Shown piece by piece: positions 6,269 through 9,133 of a stretch of DNA of 9,133 nucleotides; within the stretch, counting starts at the first letter, position 1, and each line of letters opens with the position of its first letter. This stretch comes from Deltaproteobacteria bacterium. Its GTDB lineage: Bacteria > Desulfobacterota > Desulfobaccia > Desulfobaccales > Desulfobaccaceae. The translations under genes were made by a program, and so were the position numbers. Under the pieces are notes generated by a model. The model ran no database searches, was not told where the DNA came from, and saw nothing but the letters and a program-made list of their open reading frames with translations. The stretch lies in NCBI GenBank assembly GCA_016874895.1, contig VGSX01000129.1:1-9133 (forward strand), written 5' to 3'.

Positions 6269-6753
6269 AAACATTGATGTCATCGCAACAAGACTTTTTC
6301 CCCCTTCTTGGTAAAGAGTAGGGCACTGTTCCATAATCCACCAACAAAAAAAATGAAACACCCCGTTGATCCGGAAAAATCAGGAAGATAGTATAAGGTA
6401 GCACCAACCCGGCTATCATCAACGAGGTGAATCCAGTATGACACAAAGTCTTCTCCCTTACCAGTATGAATATGATTCGTTGCCGGATTTTTCGTTGGGT
6501 CAGCTAGCCTCCAGGAACACGTTACATTTCTTATACAACCTGACCGCGCCGGAGTAAGATTTTGAAATCACGATGTTCCATATTTTAAACATTATAATAT
6601 ATTGAATTTAAAGATATATCTTTCATCGGCTCCGCTTTATGTTCAAAAAATCAGCGGAACTCAAGCAGATGCCATGGCTTGGCCTCCGGAGATTATCAGT
6701 AACTCGCCAAAAATGAGATGGCTGGTGAATAAATTTAGTGGGATAGGTGCCGA
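6261..6753. other. Segment bounded by the 28-bp repeats; AT-rich, mostly non-coding mobile-element debris
   Basis: About 490 bases between identical direct repeats. It contains a branched inverted repeat (6364-6424), a 39-codon ORF, an AT-rich patch around 6560-6625 with the perfect palindrome AAAGATATATCTTT (6610-6623), and a TCCGCT/AGCGGA pair near 6630-6660. Base composition is clearly more AT-rich than the flanking operons. I see no recognisable gene beyond the small ORF. Direct repeats at both sides may mark an insertion or a recombination product, but repeats of this kind also occur independently. Confidence 0.5.
6438..6557 (+). CDS. Possible 39-aa small protein or truncated transposase N-terminus
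   Basis: ATG at 6438 follows GAGGTG by eight bases, a good ribosome-binding site. The product starts MTQSLLPYQYEYD, ends LYNLTAPE and has no membrane segment or known domain. The opening MTQ-x-LPYxYE resembles, from memory, the start of some IS-encoded transposases, and an IS1634-like remnant lies downstream, so it may be a stump of a mobile-element gene. An inverted repeat (6364-6424) ends at the first base of the ribosome-binding site. I cannot assign a function, and the ORF may not be expressed. Confidence 0.3.
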   Translation: MTQSLLPYQYEYDSLPDFSLGQLASRNTLHFLYNLTAPE

Positions 6754-6789
6754 GTAGGCGTTCAGCTATCAGCAATCAGCTTTCAGCAA
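6754..6789. repeat. Heptamer-built repeat, copy 2
   Basis: The first 28 bases (6754-6781) are identical to copy 1 at 6233. From 6762 four 7-base units follow without a gap: TCAGCTA, TCAGCAA, TCAGCTT, TCAGCAA. It lies about 80 bases before the recognisable start of the transposase remnant. Confidence 0.7.
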
Positions 6790-6871
6790 AAACAATGGGT
6801 TAGGGAAACTAAGCGAAAAACCAGTAATCCGCTATCTTAGAATAACTGTTTGAATTTAAAGCATTAGCTGA

Positions 6872-7438
6872 CCGCTGGACGCTTACGGTGCCGAAAATCC
6901 GATGCTGCGCTCCCTGGACTTTCTCATCGAAAACAAAGGGGTACTGGAGCCCAGGCTGGCCGGGTCGCTCCTGAGCCTCTTCGACTCCCCGTTGGACCTG
7001 GTCTTTTATGATCTGACCTCCTGTTATTTTGAGATAGAGCGGGCGGATAAAGCCACCTTCCAGGAGGTTATCGGCGACGTCAAAGCACGCTTCCCGGTGC
7101 AACGGTGTGTCGTGGTGGGCGGCCGGGGTTTGCTCAGCAAGGACAACCTGGCGGCCCTAAGCGAGGCCGAGTTGGATTACATCGTGGCCACGGAGTATGT
7201 CCGGGGGCGCCTGGCTCGCCTGAAGAACCAGGAAACCGGCCGGCGCCAGCCGGGCAAGACCCTCACCCATGAGGATACCCTGATCCATCTCAATGATTAT
7301 CTAAAAAAAGGCACCTGGCCCGCTATTACCACCTCCGGCTCGACCCCAACGGCCGGGTGGTCTGTGACGCGGATGAGGCCAACCGCCGCTATGAACTGCT
7401 CCTCGACGGTAAACTCCTCCTTTTAAAGTCCACTATGT
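6872..7438 (+). pseudogene. Decayed IS1634-like (IS4-type DDE) transposase fragment
   Basis: An open frame with ATG at 6902 encodes about 135 residues resembling the middle of IS1634-type transposases: LDLVFYDLTSCYFE (31-44) is the first catalytic Asp region with D37. Directly after it, RADKATFQEVIGDVKARF (47-64) follows, although the family normally has about 40 more residues there containing the HSKDHRPD-like and GN segments, so an internal deletion is likely near 7037. The second catalytic Asp (normally DRG) is replaced by G74 in VVGGRG. Homology then moves to the -1 frame at the seven-A run 7303-7309, where RYYHLRLDPNGRVV and LLLDGKLLLL are readable from 7321 to about 7435. The N-terminus and the C-terminal catalytic Glu region are missing. 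It is a dead remnant. Confidence 0.75.
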
Positions 7439-7478
7439 TTTATTCAATTCTTATATCGGAGTTCCAGGATTATTTTCC

Positions 7479-7509
7479 TTGACAGATGGCTGGGAATGAG
7501 ATTAAGAAT
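7479..7509 (+). promoter_or_regulatory. Probable promoter of the cobalamin riboswitch operon
   Basis: A perfect -35 box TTGACA lies at 7479-7484. Candidate -10 boxes are TAAGAA (7503, 18-base spacing) or AAGAAT (7504, 19-base spacing), both weak. Transcription would start near 7515, a few bases before the first riboswitch helix at 7522. It lies right at the edge of the transposase remnant. Confidence 0.55.
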
Positions 7510-7520
7510 AGTACTCAGTT

Positions 7521-7678
7521 TCAGGCGCCCCTTGGGGCTTAATAGGGAAGCCGGTGCAAATCCGGCGCGGTCCCGCCGCTGTAACCGGGGACGAAACCTG
7601 CACGTGCCACTGTTCACCTGAAGGGGGACGGGAAGGCGCAGGGATTAGGCTGATCCGGGAGTCAGAAGACCTGCCTGC
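7521..7678 (+). ncRNA. Cobalamin (AdoCbl) riboswitch aptamer
   Basis: Leader RNA element that binds a B12 coenzyme. Conserved pieces appear in order: AATAGGGAA (7541-7549), GGTGCAAATCCGGCGCGGTCC, CCGCTGTAACCGGGG, GCCACTG (7605-7611), GGGAAGGCGCAGGG, and the B12 box AGTCAGAAGACCTGCCT around 7660-7676. The closing helix can be drawn between CAGGC (7522-7526) and GCCTG (7673-7677). It precedes a terminator, an 85-aa gene and a BtuB-like receptor, the usual target, so high coenzyme B12 should switch the operon off. Confidence 0.96.
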
Positions 7679-7694
7679 AACGTTCGCGCCGTCG

Positions 7695-7751
7695 CCCAAC
7701 GCCGGATTGGGTCAGGCCAGGCCGCGGGAGGTAAAGTAAATCTCCCCGGCC
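7695..7751 (+). promoter_or_regulatory. Structured linker of the riboswitch expression platform
   Basis: Two hairpins lie between aptamer and terminator: CCCAA/TTGGG (7695-7699, 7707-7711) and the stronger GGCCGCGGGAG/CTCCCCGGCC (7720-7730, 7742-7751) with a single bulged C. GGATTG at 7704-7709 can instead pair with CAATCC at 7779-7784, the foot of the terminator stem, and could act as antiterminator. The pairing choice is inferred. Confidence 0.45.
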
Positions 7752-7779
7752 CCCCCGAGGAACAAGCTAAACTGGGTGC

Positions 7780-7817
7780 AATCCTTGGGTCCTTCACGGA
7801 CTCAGGGATTTTTTTTT
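7780..7817 (+). terminator. Intrinsic terminator of the cobalamin riboswitch
   Basis: AATCCTTGGGTCC (7780-7792) pairs along all 13 positions with GGACTCAGGGATT (7798-7810), counting two G-U pairs, around a five-base loop TTCAC. Nine Ts follow from 7809 to 7817, overlapping the last two stem bases. It lies before the first coding gene and is the expected off-switch of the riboswitch. A further inverted repeat CCCCCCGAG/CTCGGGGGG (7751-7759, 7820-7828) encloses it. Confidence 0.88.
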
Positions 7818-7888
7818 GACTCGGGGGGCTTCATCCTTTCCTGGCGCTGCGGCCCGGCTCCATTTTCCATATCTTAAGGAGGGGAGTC

Positions 7889-8146
7889 ATGAAAGAAGGT
7901 CTCATCGTGTATCTGGTGGGCGGCCAGGAAATTCCCGAACCGTCTGATCTCTCGGAAAAGTGCCGGGAACTGGGGCTGCCGGCCCAGCAGGTGGAACTGG
8001 TGGCCCGGAGCCAGGGTTTTTTCACCGTGGAGGATGCCTGGCATCATCTTCTCACCCGGGGCTTTGGCAGAATCAGTCTCCTGGTGGCCCAGTGGCAGCC
8101 GGACGCCTTAAATCCCATCCATCCGCCGGTAAGGCTCTGTGGCTAG
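7889..8146 (+). CDS. Unrecognised 85-aa protein of the cobalamin-uptake operon
   Basis: ATG at 7889 follows AAGGAGGGG by four bases, one of the best ribosome-binding sites in the window, and codon use matches the neighbours, so it is very probably a real gene. The protein starts with a hydrophobic strand GLIVYLVGG (4-12) and has an alpha-helical look in the middle (LSEKCRELG; TVEDAWHHLLTRG, 46-58). A second strand RISLLVAQW (61-69) follows, and it ends VRLCG. No signal peptide or membrane span is seen, so it should be cytoplasmic. Two cysteines (C25, C84) and the H53-H54 pair could bind a metal or cofactor, but that is speculation. It lies between a B12 riboswitch and a BtuB-like receptor and should be controlled with them. 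I cannot assign it to a named family. Confidence 0.8.
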   Translation: MKEGLIVYLVGGQEIPEPSDLSEKCRELGLPAQQVELVARSQGFFTVEDAWHHLLTRGFGRISLLVAQWQPDALNPIHPPVRLCG

Positions 8147-8186
8147 GGTCATCCGACGGGAGGAATTTTTCCGGGGAGGGAAGAAC

Positions 8187-9133
8187 ATGAAAAAAGCATG
8201 GGTAGCAATAGTCCTGGGGCTGCTCTGGCCGGGGTTGCTGGCGGCGGAGGATATGGCGGCGTTGGGGCCGGATGACACCACTGTCCTGGCCCAGGCGGTC
8301 GGGGATGGGGTTCAGAGAGTGGAGCAGATTATCATCACCGCCACCGGCACAGAGGTGTCGCCGAGAAATACCAGTGTTTCCGCCACGGTGGTCACCTCGC
8401 CGCAGATCGAGGCCCGGCAGGCCACCCGGGTGGAACAACTGCTCCGGGATGTGCCGGGGGTCATTGCCAGCCAGACCGGCAGCACCGGAGCCCAGACCTC
8501 GCTTTTCGTCCGGGGCGGCAACAGCAACATGACCCAGGTGTTGCTCAATGGCTTCCGGCTGAATAACGTGGGGGGGTTCTTCGACTTCAGCAAGCTGACC
8601 ACCGATAATGTGGACCGTATCGAAGTAGTCCGCGGCCCCATGAGTTCCCTGTACGGCAATGACGCCATGACCGGAGTTATTAATGTTATTTCCCGCCGGG
8701 GCGAGGGGCCGCCGTCCCTCAGCCTGACCACGAACTGGGGCGCCCACGCCTCAGGCCACAACAACCGTAATCTCATCAGCGAACAACGGGTCAGTTTCCA
8801 GGGCTCCTGGGACCGCCTGGGGTATTCGGTGGCCTACGGCAACTATTACGACTACGGCATTTTGCCCTTCAACAACCGCTCAACCGCTAATGTCCTTAAT
8901 TCCCGTCTGGATCTAAGCCCGGTAGAGCGATTTCAGCTGACCCTGACCACCCTTTTTATCGATAACTATTTCGGCTTTCCCACCAGCAGCGGCGACCGAT
9001 TCGACTCCACGGCAGCGGGCGGATCGGGCCTGGACCCGGACCAGAATCAGACCAACAACAATCTCCTGCTGGGTCTGACGGCCACCTATCGTCCCTGGGA
9101 GTGGTGGGAAAACGAGCTGTCCCTGGGGTATCT
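8187..9133 (+). CDS. btuB: TonB-dependent outer-membrane receptor, BtuB-like (3' end beyond the window)
   Basis: Outer-membrane transporter expected to import cobalamin or corrinoids with energy from TonB. The first 315 codons are present and open to the right edge; a full receptor would have about 600-700. A signal peptide (1-20, KKAWVAIVLGLLWPGLLAA) is followed by a linker and a TonB-box-like EQIIITATG (46-54), comparable to the LVVTA box of BtuB. The plug domain spans about 61-172, with VEQLLRDVPGV (82-92), SLFVRGGNSN (105-114), VLLNGFRLN (118-126) and RIEVVRGPMSSLYGNDAMTGVINVI (144-168); beta-barrel strands start near 176. The ATG at 8187 has GGGGAGGG eight bases upstream. Substrate is inferred from the riboswitch and plug similarity. 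It lies 40 bases after the 85-aa gene, in the same transcript. Confidence 0.92.
   Translation, partial: MKKAWVAIVLGLLWPGLLAAEDMAALGPDDTTVLAQAVGDGVQRVEQIIITATGTEVSPRNTSVSATVVTSPQIEARQATRVEQLLRDVPGVIASQTGSTGAQTSLFVRGGNSNMTQVLLNGFRLNNVGGFFDFSKLTTDNVDRIEVVRGPMSSLYGNDAMTGVINVISRRGEGPPSLSLTTNWGAHASGHNNRNLISEQRVSFQGSWDRLGYSVAYGNYYDYGILPFNNRSTANVLNSRLDLSPVERFQLTLTTLFIDNYFGFPTSSGDRFDSTAAGGSGLDPDQNQTNNNLLLGLTATYRPWEWWENELSLGY

Noticed and set aside
6255..6446. 63-aa minus-strand open frame with a hydrophobic start
   Set aside because: No convincing ribosome-binding site, runs through the inverted repeat, and gives no family-like pattern.
6593..6598. Perfect TATAAT in the AT-rich patch
   Set aside because: No -35 box at the right distance and no gene start nearby; expected by chance in AT-rich DNA.
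6233..6789. Possible CRISPR array from the repeated 28-mer
   Set aside because: Only two copies, 493 bases apart, with no spacer-like regular units and no cas genes in the window.
8073..8776. Long open frames antisense to the receptor gene
   Set aside because: They mirror the codon structure of the BtuB-like gene and resemble no known protein.

Overview
The window is GC-rich bacterial DNA with Gram-negative character: it has a TonB-dependent outer-membrane receptor and a probable lipoprotein. Gene content and style (UDP-xylose synthase, EGY-like site-2 protease, ACL5-like aminopropyltransferase, B12-riboswitch-controlled receptor, IS debris) suggest an anaerobic Desulfobacterota/deltaproteobacterium, perhaps Desulfobacca-like. 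That placement is inference from protein style, not a search.

Layout. (a) About 1-1638: an IS21-family insertion sequence read leftwards. The istA transposase is followed on its 5' side by three 23-26 bp direct repeats typical of an IS21 end; no istB is visible. (b) 1695-1814: a tRNA-Arg(CCU) gene on the minus strand with encoded CCA and a terminator hairpin. (c) 1815-2139: a gene-free stretch with one long imperfect hairpin. (d) 2140-3721: plus-strand pair, a UDP-glucuronate decarboxylase overlapping an exported staphylococcal-nuclease-type lipoprotein that carries a C-terminal Ada-like metal-binding module. (e) 6207-3752, minus strand: a compact three-gene operon of site-2 protease (M50), zinc-ribbon Nudix hydrolase and spermidine/thermospermine-synthase-like aminopropyltransferase, convergent with (d). 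(f) 6208-7438: a decayed mobile-element zone with two identical 28-bp repeats built from heptamers, an AT-rich patch, a 39-codon ORF and an IS1634-like transposase remnant that has an internal deletion, a lost catalytic Asp and a frameshift. (g) 7479-9133: a B12-responsive unit made of a promoter, cobalamin riboswitch, structured expression platform with a strong intrinsic terminator, an unrecognised 85-aa protein and a BtuB-like TonB-dependent receptor that runs off the right edge.

How the parts work together. The right-hand unit is a cobalamin-uptake operon: adenosylcobalamin bound by the leader RNA should cause termination before the 85-aa gene and btuB. That small gene, placed between riboswitch and receptor with an excellent ribosome-binding site, is the best candidate for something undescribed. 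The middle operon combines membrane proteolysis, nucleotide clean-up and polyamine synthesis with no obvious shared pathway. The two plus-strand genes at 2140-3721 are probably co-transcribed; the first feeds envelope polysaccharide synthesis and the second degrades nucleic acid outside the cytoplasm.
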